Shown here one piece after another: positions 13,452 through 22,820 of a stretch of DNA of 23,542 nucleotides. The notes under the pieces are model-generated. The model was not told the origin of the DNA, made no database searches, and saw only the letters and a list, made by a program, of their open reading frames with translations. How positions within the stretch are numbered: the stretch's first letter is position 1; each line of letters starts with the position of its first letter. Origin of the DNA: JBDIAR01 sp039812545 (lineage in GTDB: Bacteria > Actinomycetota > Actinomycetes > Actinomycetales > Dermatophilaceae); NCBI GenBank assembly GCA_039812545.1, contig JBDIAR010000026.1, positions 1 through 23,542 of the forward strand, in the 5' to 3' direction. The position numbers and the translations under genes were made by a program.

Positions 13452-15104
13452 GTGACCGATGCGTCCGCGCCGTCTGCGCCGTCCGATCGAGCCGTCATCT
13501 CCCTGCTCGACGCCGTGGTCGCCGTCAGCTCCGACCTCGACCTCGGCGAAGTCCTCGCCCGGCTCGTCGGCACGGCCTGTCGGCTGGTGGATGCGCAGTA
13601 CGGAGCCCTCGGTGTCCTGTCCGGCGCTCACCCGGGGCTGGCCGATTTCGTCACCGAGGGTCTGACCCGGGAGCAGCGGGCCCTGATCGGCCCGGCACCC
13701 GAGGGCCACGGCATACTCGGCCTGCTGATCAACGACCCTCGTCCGTTGCGGCTGACCGACCTGACCGACCATCCCGCATCGGTCGGCTTCCCACCCGGGC
13801 ACCCGCCCATGCGCACCTTCCTCGGTGCCCCGGTCCTGGTGCGCGGTCAGGTGTTCGGCAATCTGTACCTCACCGAGAAGCGCGGTGGCCGGGACTTCAC
13901 CGACGACGACGAACGGGTCGTCGTGGCGCTGGCCGCCGCCTCCGGTGTCGCCATCGAAAACGCCCGGCTCTACGCCCTCGCCCATCGACAGCGGCAGTGG
14001 TCCGAGGCGGTCGCCGCGGTGAACCGGACGGTGCTGCGCGGCGTCAACCCCGGACAGGTCGCCGCCGAGATGGCCAGGTGGGCGGCCGAGGTCGCCGTCG
14101 CCCCGTTGGCCGTGGTGTCGCTGGCCGAGGAGGGCGGCGGCCAACTGGTCATCGAGGCCGCCGTCGGGCCGCACGGCCGGGAGGTCGCCGCGCTCGTCGG
14201 CAGCCTGATGGGCAGTCCCCATTGGCGCGAGGTGTTGGCCTCACGGCACCCGCTGCTCCTGCTCTCGCGCACCGGCGACGAGGGGGATCCACCGGCCGGG
14301 GCGCTTCGGGTCGCCGGGGGACTGGACCGCCACGGCGCGACCGTCGTGACTCCCATCGTGGCCGGCGACACGGCATACGGACTGCTCGCCGTGGGCTGGC
14401 CTGAAGGGGCGCAGGACCTGGCCGCCGAACACGTCGAAGCCCTCGGCCGGTTTGCCGAACAGGTCGGCCTGACGCTGGCCGCCCAGGGGTCGCAACGGGA
14501 CCGGGCCCGCGCCGGGGTACTCGAAGACCGCGAGCGGATCGCTCGGGACATGCACGACCTGGTCATCCAGCGCCTGTATGCCACCGGGCTGTCGCTGCAG
14601 GGCGTGGCGCGTCACCTGACCGGGTCGGTGGCCGAGCGCGTCGACCAGGCGGTCGACGAGATCGACCTGGCCGTCAAGGAGATCCGCAGCACGATCTTCG
14701 CGCTGCACGACACCCGCGCCCGGGGCCAGCTGGCCGCAGAACTGGGGGAGGTGGTGGCCGGGTTCGTCGTCTCGCTGGGGTTCGTCCCGCGCCTGGTGCT
14801 GGCCGGTGATCTGGAGGCCCTGCCGGATCCGATCGGGCGGGATGTGGTGGCGGTCGTGCGCGAGGGCCTGTCCAACGCGGTCCGGCACGCCCAGGCCAGG
14901 GCGATGTCGGTCGAGGTGCGGGTCACCGCCGAGCGTGTTGTCGTCGAGGTGGTCGACGACGGGGTCGGTATGCCGTCGGCGATGGATCGTCGCTCCGGCC
15001 TGGGCAATCTGGTCGAACGCGCCGAACTCAACCGTGGCACCCTGACGACTCGGTCCCGCCGCCGCGGCGGAACCATCGTGCGCTGGCAGGTTCCGCTCAC
15101 CTGA
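13452..15104 (+). CDS. devS: DosS/DevS-like haem-sensor histidine kinase
   Basis: A 550-residue soluble sensor kinase. Domains: GAF-A (about 25-172), GAF-B (195-340), dimerisation and phospho-acceptor helix with ERIARDMHDLVIQRL (His368), and a HATPase domain with EGLSNAVRHAQ (N box) and VDDGVGMP and SGLGNL (G boxes). GAF-A contains GFPPGHPPMRTFLG and FGNLYLTEK. His117 and Tyr139 fall where DevS of M. tuberculosis has the proximal haem ligand His149 and the distal Tyr171, with the same 22-residue spacing, so haem-based sensing of oxygen, NO or CO is likely. It would phosphorylate the DosR-like regulator. There are no membrane helices. GTG 13452 is set by the -10-like TAGCAT. The gene converges on the transporter ATPase with a 24-bp gap. 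Confidence 0.88.
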   Translation: MTDASAPSAPSDRAVISLLDAVVAVSSDLDLGEVLARLVGTACRLVDAQYGALGVLSGAHPGLADFVTEGLTREQRALIGPAPEGHGILGLLINDPRPLRLTDLTDHPASVGFPPGHPPMRTFLGAPVLVRGQVFGNLYLTEKRGGRDFTDDDERVVVALAAASGVAIENARLYALAHRQRQWSEAVAAVNRTVLRGVNPGQVAAEMARWAAEVAVAPLAVVSLAEEGGGQLVIEAAVGPHGREVAALVGSLMGSPHWREVLASRHPLLLLSRTGDEGDPPAGALRVAGGLDRHGATVVTPIVAGDTAYGLLAVGWPEGAQDLAAEHVEALGRFAEQVGLTLAAQGSQRDRARAGVLEDRERIARDMHDLVIQRLYATGLSLQGVARHLTGSVAERVDQAVDEIDLAVKEIRSTIFALHDTRARGQLAAELGEVVAGFVVSLGFVPRLVLAGDLEALPDPIGRDVVAVVREGLSNAVRHAQARAMSVEVRVTAERVVVEVVDDGVGMPSAMDRRSGLGNLVERAELNRGTLTTRSRRRGGTIVRWQVPLT

Positions 15105-15128
15105 GTGGGCGGCGGGTGCGCGGCCGGC

Positions 15129-16645
<1,517 letters not shown>

Positions 16646-16649
<4 letters not shown>

Positions 16650-17644
16650 GAGCCCTCTCCCTTCACGAACGGGGTTCCCTCGGCAGCCGGTGGCCGGACC
16701 CGACCCGCCGCGATGGCGAGCACGACCAGGGTCAGGACATAGGGCAACAGGCCGGTGAACTGATAGGGGATGTTGATGACCTGGTCGCTCTGCAACTGGG
16801 ACGCCAGCCCGGTGGCGAAGCCGAAGAACAGTGCGGCCGCGAAGGCCCGGGCCGGTCGCCAGATACCGAAGATCATGATCGCCAGAGCGAGGAAGCCCCG
16901 ACCCGAGGTCATCCCGATCTCGAAGGTGCTCGTCGCCTCCATCGAGATGTATGCCCCTGCCGCGCCGGCGAGCAGGCCGGCAAGCGTGGTGTTGGCGAAG
17001 CGCAGCGCGTTGACCTTGATCCCGGCGGTGTCGGCGGCCGACGGGTACTCGCCGACGGCGCGGGTCCGCAGGCCCCACCGGGTGTGGAACAGCATGACGT
17101 GGAGGAACACGACGACCAGGATCGTCAGCAGCGCGATCGGGCCGCCGGTGAAGAAGACCGGCCCGATGAGCGGGATCTTCGACAGCACCGGCACCTCGAA
17201 ACGGGGCATGACCGCCGGCAGGGTGTTGCCCTGGGCGTAGTAGAACGAGGTGATCCCGGCCGCCACGATATTGAGCACGACCCCGGCGATGATCTGGTCG
17301 AGCCGCAGCGTGACCGCCATCCAGGCCAGGAAGGCGCCGGCGACCAGCCCGGTGAGCATGCCGATGGCCACGCCGGCGATCAGCGAACCGGTGGCCGCCG
17401 CGCCGAAGAAACCACCGAACGCAGCCGCCGCCATCTGGCCCTCGATGCCGATGTTGACCACCCCGGAGCGTTCGCAGACCACGCCGACGAGGGCCGCGAG
17501 GACGAGCGGCACGGCATACGACCAGGCGAACCTGAACACTGAGGTGGACGTGGCCGGCTGAACGGCATACCAGAGGTATGCCAGGACGACGACGACGAGG
17601 GTCACGGCGACGGTCGCCGCGTTGCGGTGCAGGAAGGTCCTCAC
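16646..17644 (-). CDS. Nucleoside ABC importer permease (NupC/YufQ-like)
   Basis: A 332-residue membrane subunit with about nine hydrophobic helices. The family hallmark VCERSGVVNIGIEGQM lies after the third predicted helix, and GLRTRAVGEYPSAADTAGI is the cytoplasmic coupling loop that contacts the ATPase. The start at GTG 17644 (MRTFLHRN) overlaps the stop of the upstream permease by 4 bp (GTGA), so translation is coupled. Longer frames upstream are shadows. It pairs with the 379-residue permease to form the transport channel. A GGCATACC-AGA-GGTATGCC palindrome lies in its 5' part. Confidence 0.92.
17564..17582. repeat. Perfect inverted pair of the GGCATAC heptamer
   Basis: GGCATACC-AGA-GGTATGCC forms an eight-pair stem with a three-base loop inside the second permease gene. 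It is the only place where the heptamer is arranged as a close hairpin. Confidence 0.8.
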
Positions 17645-18780
17645 GCCAGTCCTCCCGTCTGCGTCGCCGGCAGGGCCGCTTCGGCGGGGGCGCCGCGGCG
17701 GGCGAGCAGTTTGGTCAGGACGGGGATGGACACCAGCAGCAGCGTGACCGCCATCAGCAGGTCGACGATCTCCGGCTTGATCCCGGTCTGGAACTGCAGG
17801 TTCGCCGCGCCCGCGCGCAATGCGCCGACGAGGAAGGCCGCGGGGATGGTGGCGATCGGGTTGGACCGGGCGAGCAGCGCGATGGTGATGCCGTCGAAAC
17901 CGAGGCTGGTGTTGAAGCTGGATTCGTAACGGTGCGTGACTCCGAGGGTTTCGATTGCGCCACCGAATCCGGCCAGCGCCCCGGCGAGCGCCATCGCCGC
18001 GACGGTGACGCGCTTGATCCGGATGCCGGCGTACCGGGCGGCCTGGGCGTTGCGGCCGACCGTGTTGAACGAGAACCCGGTCGTCGTCCGCGACAGCAGC
18101 CAACCCACCGCGACCGCCAGGATCACGGCGATGGGGAAGCCGACCGGCACGATCCCGATGTCGTCGAGCATCGCGCCGTCGGCGATCCGGGCGGTTCGCA
18201 CCAGGTCCTGACCGGGTTCCTTGAGCGGGTTCTGGACGATGTACTCGATGACCCCGAACGCGATCGAGTTGAGCATGATCGTCGAGATGACCTCGTGGAC
18301 GTTGCGGGTGGCCTTGAGCGCGCCGGCGATCCATGCCCACACGGCGCCCAGCAGGGCACCGGCGACCAGGCATACGAGGAGGAGAAGGGGCGCGGGCGCG
18401 GTCCGCAACGAGACACCCAGCCACGCCGCCGCCAACGCGCCGAACAGCAACTGGCCCTGCGCGCCGATGTTGAACAGGCCGACCCGCAGCGGGATGACGA
18501 CCGCAAGACCGGTGAGGATCAGCGGGGTCGTCTTCTGCAGTGTGCTGTTCAGCCCGTCACTGGTGAACAGCGCCCCGTCGAACAGCGAGCGATAGGCGAA
18601 CCCCGGGTTGACGCCCTGGGCCCGGATGAGCAGCGCCCCGACCCCGAACGCCAGCGCCACCGCCACGACGGGCACGATGAACGCCTGGAAGCGCACGACG
18701 CCCTGCCAGGCGCCGCTGCCGAGGCTGCGCAGCGCAGAGGTCCGGGCCGGATGCTCCGGTTCGGTCGGGGTCTCGGGCAT
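17641..18780 (-). CDS. Nucleoside ABC importer permease (NupB/YufP-like)
   Basis: A 379-residue membrane subunit of the branched-chain-permease-like family with about 9-10 helices. GLNSTLQKTTPLILTGLAV and PLRVGLFNIGAQGQLLFGAL are characteristic of the first permease of BMP-type nucleoside systems. The loop VGRNAQAARYAGIRIKRV is the ATPase-coupling segment. The ATG at 18780 has GAGGAG five bases upstream. It lies 120 bp after the lipoprotein gene, with a long hairpin between them, and is coupled to the next permease by a 4-bp overlap. The N-terminal 25 residues are hydrophilic and Pro/Glu-rich. Confidence 0.93.
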   Translation of the reverse strand: MPETPTEPEHPARTSALRSLGSGAWQGVVRFQAFIVPVVAVALAFGVGALLIRAQGVNPGFAYRSLFDGALFTSDGLNSTLQKTTPLILTGLAVVIPLRVGLFNIGAQGQLLFGALAAAWLGVSLRTAPAPLLLLVCLVAGALLGAVWAWIAGALKATRNVHEVISTIMLNSIAFGVIEYIVQNPLKEPGQDLVRTARIADGAMLDDIGIVPVGFPIAVILAVAVGWLLSRTTTGFSFNTVGRNAQAARYAGIRIKRVTVAAMALAGALAGFGGAIETLGVTHRYESSFNTSLGFDGITIALLARSNPIATIPAAFLVGALRAGAANLQFQTGIKPEIVDLLMAVTLLLVSIPVLTKLLARRGAPAEAALPATQTGGLA

Positions 18781-18833
18781 AGCCGCTCCTCGTGGGTCGG
18801 GCGCGTGGCAGGTGGTGCTGTGCTCACGGTATG

Positions 18834-18872
18834 CCGATGGCGGGCGCCGGGAGTGCCGGCGCCCGCCATCGG
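18834..18872. terminator. 17-bp perfect hairpin between lipoprotein and permease genes
   Basis: CCGATGGCGGGCGCCGG (18834-18850) is followed by a 5-base loop and its exact reverse complement (18856-18872). Read on the minus strand it lies 29 bases after the lipoprotein stop and 54 bases before the permease start. No T-run follows. It is likely a partial terminator or an mRNA 3'-end stabiliser that lets the binding protein be made in excess. A second dyad, CACGTG-TCGCG-CACGTG (18875-18891), sits between it and the stop. Confidence 0.7.
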
Positions 18873-18900
18873 GTCACGTGTCGCGCACGTGTGACTGGGG

Positions 18901-19953
18901 TCAGCCCAGCTTGACGCCGGTCTGCAGGGTTCCGCTGCCGAGGTCGGCGACGATCTTGGCGACCGCGGACTTGACGTCGGCGGGCAGCTTGGCGTCGAAG
19001 TCGTGGAACGGGGCCAGGCCCGCCTTGCCCACGACATTGCCGCCCTTGAAGGTGCCGTCCTTGGCCTTCTTGATCAGGTCGGTCGTTCCGTCGGCCATCA
19101 GCTTCATCGCCGAGGTGACCAGGCACGGGTGCGCCTCGGGGACGGTGCCCCACTGGTCGGTGTCGACGCCGATGCAGTACACGGACGTGCCCGCGCCGGA
19201 GGCCTTGGCGACCTCGCCGAGGGCGCCGTTGCCGGTCTTGCCGCCGGCGCCGAAGATCACGTCGGCCTTCTGGTCGAGCTGCTTGCGGGCCTCGTTCGCG
19301 CCCCAGGTCGGGTCGTTCCACTCCTTGCCGTCGGAGGGGTGGTACACCGTCTTGACCTGGATGGCGGGGTTCGCGGCCTTGGCGCCGGCCTCGTAACCCA
19401 TGGCGTATTTCTGGACCGGCGGGATCTTGGCGCCGAGCACCTGGCCGATGACATTGGTCTTGGACAGCTTGCCGGCGAGGAACCCGGCCATATACCCGGC
19501 CTGGTCCTCGGGGAAGGTCAGGCCCGCGACATTGGCGATCTCCTTGGCCTGGAACTGGTCGATGCCGATGAACTTGGTGCCGGTGGCGCTCGGGGCGGCG
19601 GTGTCGGTGGCCTCGCCGAGGTTGAAGCCGACGGTGACGACGACGTCGTACTTGGCGTCGGTGAAGAACTTGATGTTCTTGGCGTAGTCCTTGGGATCCG
19701 ACGTCTCGACGTACTTGGCCTGGGCGCCGGTGGCGTCCTTGGCCGCCTGGACGCCCTCCCAGCCGGCCTGGTTGAACGACTTGTCGTCGATCTTGCCGGC
19801 GTCGGTGACCAGGCCGACGCAGAAGACGTCGGCGGCACCGCAGTCGGGGGAGCCGGCCGTGCCGCCGGTCGTGGGGGAGCCCGAGGTCCCGCCACAGGCG
19901 GCCAGGGAGAGGGCGGCTACGGGCAGCAGTGCGAGGTAACGCGTGGCCTTCAT
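18901..19953 (-). CDS. BMP/PnrA-type nucleoside-binding lipoprotein
   Basis: A 350-residue extracytoplasmic binding protein that delivers substrate to the importer encoded downstream. Signal peptide MKATRYLALLPVAALSLAAC, with lipidated Cys20 (lipobox LAAC), then a Gly/Ser/Thr linker. The BMP/Med-type periplasmic-binding fold opens with VGLVTDAGKIDDKSFNQAGW, the purine-nucleoside-binding signature of PnrA/Med proteins. Later motifs are VVVTVGFNLGEA, FIGIDQFQ, EDQAGYMAGFLAG and FGAGGKTGNGALGE. AAGGAG is ten bases before the ATG. No leaderless -10 is seen, unlike most first genes here. Codon use is very regular, with no GGCATAC heptamer, fitting high expression. The ligand is probably a purine nucleoside, possibly including deoxy- or methylthio-nucleosides. 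Confidence 0.93.
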   Translation of the reverse strand: MKATRYLALLPVAALSLAACGGTSGSPTTGGTAGSPDCGAADVFCVGLVTDAGKIDDKSFNQAGWEGVQAAKDATGAQAKYVETSDPKDYAKNIKFFTDAKYDVVVTVGFNLGEATDTAAPSATGTKFIGIDQFQAKEIANVAGLTFPEDQAGYMAGFLAGKLSKTNVIGQVLGAKIPPVQKYAMGYEAGAKAANPAIQVKTVYHPSDGKEWNDPTWGANEARKQLDQKADVIFGAGGKTGNGALGEVAKASGAGTSVYCIGVDTDQWGTVPEAHPCLVTSAMKLMADGTTDLIKKAKDGTFKGGNVVGKAGLAPFHDFDAKLPADVKSAVAKIVADLGSGTLQTGVKLG

Positions 19954-20003
19954 ATCGGAGGTGCTCCTTCGTGGTCGTCGCCGGTCGGGTGGCGACCCCA
20001 GAT

Positions 20004-20038
20004 GCGATGTGTTCGGTGCGATGTGTTCGGTGTGATGT
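20004..20038 (-). repeat. 14-bp tandem repeat upstream of the transporter operon
   Basis: GCGATGTGTTCGGT occurs head to tail at 20004-20017 and 20018-20031, followed by a partial third copy GTGATGT (20032-20038). It lies 50-85 bp upstream of the lipoprotein start, in the expected promoter region, and could be an iterated operator. The period of 14 bp is not a whole number of helical turns. Confidence 0.7.
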
Positions 20039-20076
20039 ATGCGGGTCGCTCGCCGGGCGCGGGCGCGTCGTCGAGT

Positions 20077-20107
20077 CCCCCTGGTGCGCCGATGGTACGC
20101 CGGGGGG
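20077..20107. terminator. Imperfect hairpin after the SDR gene
   Basis: A 14-position imperfect stem (CCCCC at 20077-20081 pairing with GGGGG near 20102-20107, several G-T pairs) with loop GAT. It is about 85-115 bases downstream of the SDR stop on the minus strand. It may end the salvage operon before the transporter promoter. Confidence 0.3.
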
Positions 20108-20189
20108 CGTGCAGGTCCGGCACGGGCGCGCCCGATGTGATGGGCTCGTTACTGGCCGGTCGCCACACCCGTCACATCCGCCACTGCCG

Positions 20190-20957
20190 TCACCAGCCGG
20201 GGGCCGAACTCCAGCCCGCGTCGATTGGGATCGTGACCCCGGTGATGGCCGAGGCGCCCGGCCCGGCGAGGAAGGCGATCGTCGCGGCCACCTCCTCGGG
20301 GCGCACCGGGCGCCGCAGTGCCGCCGTCCGGCACCACCGCTCGTACCCGTCTGGCCAGTCCCGCTCCAGCCCGTCGCGGTCGATCAGCCCCGGGGCGACG
20401 CCGACGACCCGGATGCCGCGCGACCCGAGTTCCTGAGCGGACGCGGCGACCAGGTGATGGACGGCGGACTTGAAGACGGCATACGCGGCGTGCCCGGGGG
20501 CCGGGCGGATACCCTCGATGCTCCCCACGACGACGATCACCGGAGAGCGGCGCGGGTCCATCCGAGGCCAGAGCGTGCCGAGCAGGGCGGCGGTCAGGCG
20601 CAGCGTGCCGGCATACAGGCGGTCCCACGTGGGGGTGTCCAGGTCCGCCCAGGGCGTGAGTTCCTGGCTCGCGGCGTTCAGGACGAGCGTGTCGATCGGA
20701 CCGAGGTCGCGGCGCACCCGGCCGGCCAGGTCCAGGCATACCTCGTCCACGTCGGCCACCGCGAAATCAGCACCCACCGACACCGCGCGCCGCCCGCGAG
20801 CCCGGACCTGCGCCCGCAGGGCGTCGGCGGTGCCCTCGTCGCCGCGGTGATGGATCGCGACGTCGTGGCCGGCCTCGGCCAGGGCCAGGCAGGTCGCGAT
20901 TCCGAGGGTGCCGGTGGCGCCGGTGACCAGGGCGACCCGCGAAGGTTCAGGAATCAC
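20190..20957 (-). CDS. Short-chain dehydrogenase/reductase
   Basis: A 255-residue cytosolic NAD(P)-dependent oxidoreductase of the classical SDR family. The Rossmann opening is VALVTGATGTLGIATCLALA (TGxxxGxG with Leu before the last Gly), then LVLNAAS (NNAG-like), catalytic Ser in VVGSIEG and the YxxxK motif in AYAVFKSA. The C-terminal VTIPIDAGW corresponds to the usual VDGG end. The substrate is unknown. HHRGDEGTAD after strand 2 (Arg at the end of the strand) favours NADP. A GTG start at 20957 overlaps the cupin gene end by 11 bp, so it is the last gene of the salvage operon. A sugar or aldehyde from nucleoside breakdown is one possible substrate, by context only. Confidence 0.88.
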   Translation of the reverse strand: MIPEPSRVALVTGATGTLGIATCLALAEAGHDVAIHHRGDEGTADALRAQVRARGRRAVSVGADFAVADVDEVCLDLAGRVRRDLGPIDTLVLNAASQELTPWADLDTPTWDRLYAGTLRLTAALLGTLWPRMDPRRSPVIVVVGSIEGIRPAPGHAAYAVFKSAVHHLVAASAQELGSRGIRVVGVAPGLIDRDGLERDWPDGYERWCRTAALRRPVRPEEVAATIAFLAGPGASAITGVTIPIDAGWSSAPGW

Positions 20958-21447
20958 GGGTCAACCCCTCGACGACGGCGCGGTGTTCGGGATGGGCCGC
21001 GATCAGGGCGGCCCGGGAGCCGAGCGTGAAGTCCTCGTCCTGGTATGCCGGTGTGCAGCAACAGGACACCAGCGTCCAGGCGCCGAGGGTGCGGGCGCCC
21101 TGCCAACGCCCGGCGGGGACGACGGCGGTGGGCGCGGCCGGGTCGAGTCGGTGGGTCACCGGGCCGTGGTCGTCGAAGACGGTGAGTTCGGCGGGGGCGC
21201 CGGCCAGCCAGACCCAGGCCTCGGTGACCCGCAACCGGTGCAGGGCGGAGAACCCGTCGGGGGAGTCGGCGAGCAGGAAGAGGATCGTGCTGGCCGCGCA
21301 GCTCCGGTCGCGGGGCGCCCACCAGCCGCCCTCGTCGGCCAACGGTTGCAGGCCGAGCGTCGCGATGACCGCCGCGACGGTGGTGTCCGGCCCCGGCCAG
21401 GAGCGGCTGCCGTGGCTCGGCTTTCTCGGCTCGTTCGGGTTGCTCAT
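20947..21447 (-). CDS. Cupin_5 (DUF985) family protein
   Basis: A 166-residue single-domain cupin of the DUF985/YML079w type. Family-like segments are LGLQPLADEGGWWAPRDR, STILFLLAD, FSALHRLRVTEAWVWLAG (first cupin motif, with His and Glu), VVPAGRWQGAR and LVSCCCTPAYQDEDFTLG. Related structures bind small sugar- or nucleotide-like ligands, but no activity is settled. The three consecutive Cys near the C-terminus replace the usual VSPGF-type strand (normally LVGCxVxPGF). ATG 21447 (MSNPNEP) is chosen because it overlaps the amidohydrolase stop by 4 bp (ATGA). An upstream in-frame start would lie inside that gene. The role is probably tied to the salvage operon, but is undefined. Confidence 0.8.
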   Translation of the reverse strand: MSNPNEPRKPSHGSRSWPGPDTTVAAVIATLGLQPLADEGGWWAPRDRSCAASTILFLLADSPDGFSALHRLRVTEAWVWLAGAPAELTVFDDHGPVTHRLDPAAPTAVVPAGRWQGARTLGAWTLVSCCCTPAYQDEDFTLGSRAALIAAHPEHRAVVEGLTRDS

Positions 21448-22820
21448 CTGGGCCCCGCGGTGGCGGCGCCGCGACGGGCCTCGGCGCCGCGTTCGCGACA
21501 CCGGGCCAGCAGGTCGGCCTCGTCCAGCAGGGTGCTCCGCCGGTCGGCGACGACCCGTCGGCCGGCCACGAAGACATCGGTGACATCGCCGCGGCCGGCA
21601 GCGAACACCAACAGCGCGTGGACATCGTGGACCGGGGTCAGGTGCGGCTGGTCGAGGTCGAGCAGGATCAGGTCGGCCTGCTTGCCGACCTCAACGGTCC
21701 CGAACTCGTCGGCCATCCCGACCGCCCGGGCACCGCCGACCGTCGCGGCCCGCAGGATCTCGTGACTCGTCGTTGCGTCCGGCCGACCGGCGGTGAGCCG
21801 GGCCAGCAGCGCGGCCAGGCGCATCGCCGACCACATGTCCAGGTCGTTGCTCGACGAGCATCCGTCCGTGCCGATCCCGAGGCGGACACCGGTGTCGCGA
21901 TACTCGTTCCACGACAGGGCCCCCGAGGCGAGTTTGAGATTCGACCCCGGGCAGTGGGCGACGGTGACCCCGGTGGCCGCGGCCAGCGCCCGGTCGGCGT
22001 CGCCGAGATGTACCCCGTGACCGATGACCACCGGCATACCCCCGTCGAGGAACCCGGCGTCAGCGAGGACCTGCAGTGGCGTTCGTCCGTATGCAGTTGC
22101 CACCTGGGCGTTTTCGGCTGCGGTTTCGCTCGCGTGCGTGTGCAGGACGGGGTGGGACCAGCCGCGGACGGCGTGGCGAAGTTCGGCCAGGTGGGTGGGC
22201 GAGACGAGGTAGGTCGAGTGTGGACACAGCACATCAGGGGTCTTCGGCCCGCCGGCCCGGTCGTTGACGCCGGGCCAGGCGGCGAGCGCGTCGAGGCGCG
22301 CATCCCAGGTCAGCCCGTCCGGCCCGGGGGAGTCGAAGAACACCGGTCCCGTGGCGTGCCGGATCCCGGCGGCGACGGCTCCGGCATGGGCGGCTTCCGC
22401 GTGCAGGTACATGTCGAGCATGGTGGTCGTCCCACCGCGCAGCGACTCCAGCGCCCCGAGGCGGGCGCCGAGTTCGACGGTGGCCGGATCCATCACGGCG
22501 CCCTCGGCGGCGAACACCCGGGTCAGGAAGCCGCCGAGGTCGACGTCCTCGGCCAAGCCGCGCAGCAGGGTCATCGAGGCGTGGGTATGCAGGTTGACCA
22601 GTCCCGGCATGAGCAGCCGCCGCCGGCCGTCGACCCGTTGGGCGCCTACGCTGCCCAACCCGCCCACCCTGCCCACCGTGGCGGCCGGGTCGAGCGTGCC
22701 GGCCGGGGCGATGGCGGCGATCCGGCCGTCTGCGATGAGCACATCGGCATCACGGAGGACGCTGGCCGACTCGTCGAGGGTGACGACGTAGGCGCACCCG
22801 GCGAGCAGGGTCCGGGTCAC
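21444..22820 (-). CDS. Amidohydrolase, MTA/S-adenosylhomocysteine deaminase-like
   Basis: A 458-residue metal-dependent amidohydrolase. A beta-sandwich N-terminus is followed by the TIM barrel with VNLHTHASMTLLRGLAED (His78, His80), THASET, GHGVHLGD, HCPGSNLKLASG and IGTDGCSSSNDLDMW (catalytic Asp). The SNLKLASG...GTDG...NNxLDM pattern is that of MtaD-type deaminases acting on 5'-methylthioadenosine and S-adenosylhomocysteine, and of the related chlorohydrolases. With a nucleoside phosphorylase directly upstream, conversion of methylthioadenosine to methylthioinosine is the best guess. The GTG start at 22820 overlaps the phosphorylase stop by 4 bp (GTGA). The cupin start overlaps its stop in the same way. 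The insert GRVGGLGSVGAQR (50-62) in the N-terminal region is unusual. Confidence 0.88.
   Translation of the reverse strand: MTRTLLAGCAYVVTLDESASVLRDADVLIADGRIAAIAPAGTLDPAATVGRVGGLGSVGAQRVDGRRRLLMPGLVNLHTHASMTLLRGLAEDVDLGGFLTRVFAAEGAVMDPATVELGARLGALESLRGGTTTMLDMYLHAEAAHAGAVAAGIRHATGPVFFDSPGPDGLTWDARLDALAAWPGVNDRAGGPKTPDVLCPHSTYLVSPTHLAELRHAVRGWSHPVLHTHASETAAENAQVATAYGRTPLQVLADAGFLDGGMPVVIGHGVHLGDADRALAAATGVTVAHCPGSNLKLASGALSWNEYRDTGVRLGIGTDGCSSSNDLDMWSAMRLAALLARLTAGRPDATTSHEILRAATVGGARAVGMADEFGTVEVGKQADLILLDLDQPHLTPVHDVHALLVFAAGRGDVTDVFVAGRRVVADRRSTLLDEADLLARCRERGAEARRGAATAGPR

Noticed and set aside
13452..15104. Loss of the haem ligand because PPMRTFLG has Arg
   Set aside because: Counting along the recalled DevS sequence puts the proximal His three residues before that Met, in FPPxHPPMRTF. 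It is present here as His117.
19003..20436. Plus-strand frame of 477 codons opposite the BMP lipoprotein and SDR
   Set aside because: Leu/Gly/Val-rich shadow with no recognisable domain, crossing two well-supported minus-strand genes.
22089..22591. GTATGCA at 22089 and 22585, TGCATAC at 890 and 7217, and GTATGCG at 20037 as further motif copies
   Set aside because: They differ from GGCATAC/GTATGCC at an end base. They were left out so that the count of 46 is exact matches only.
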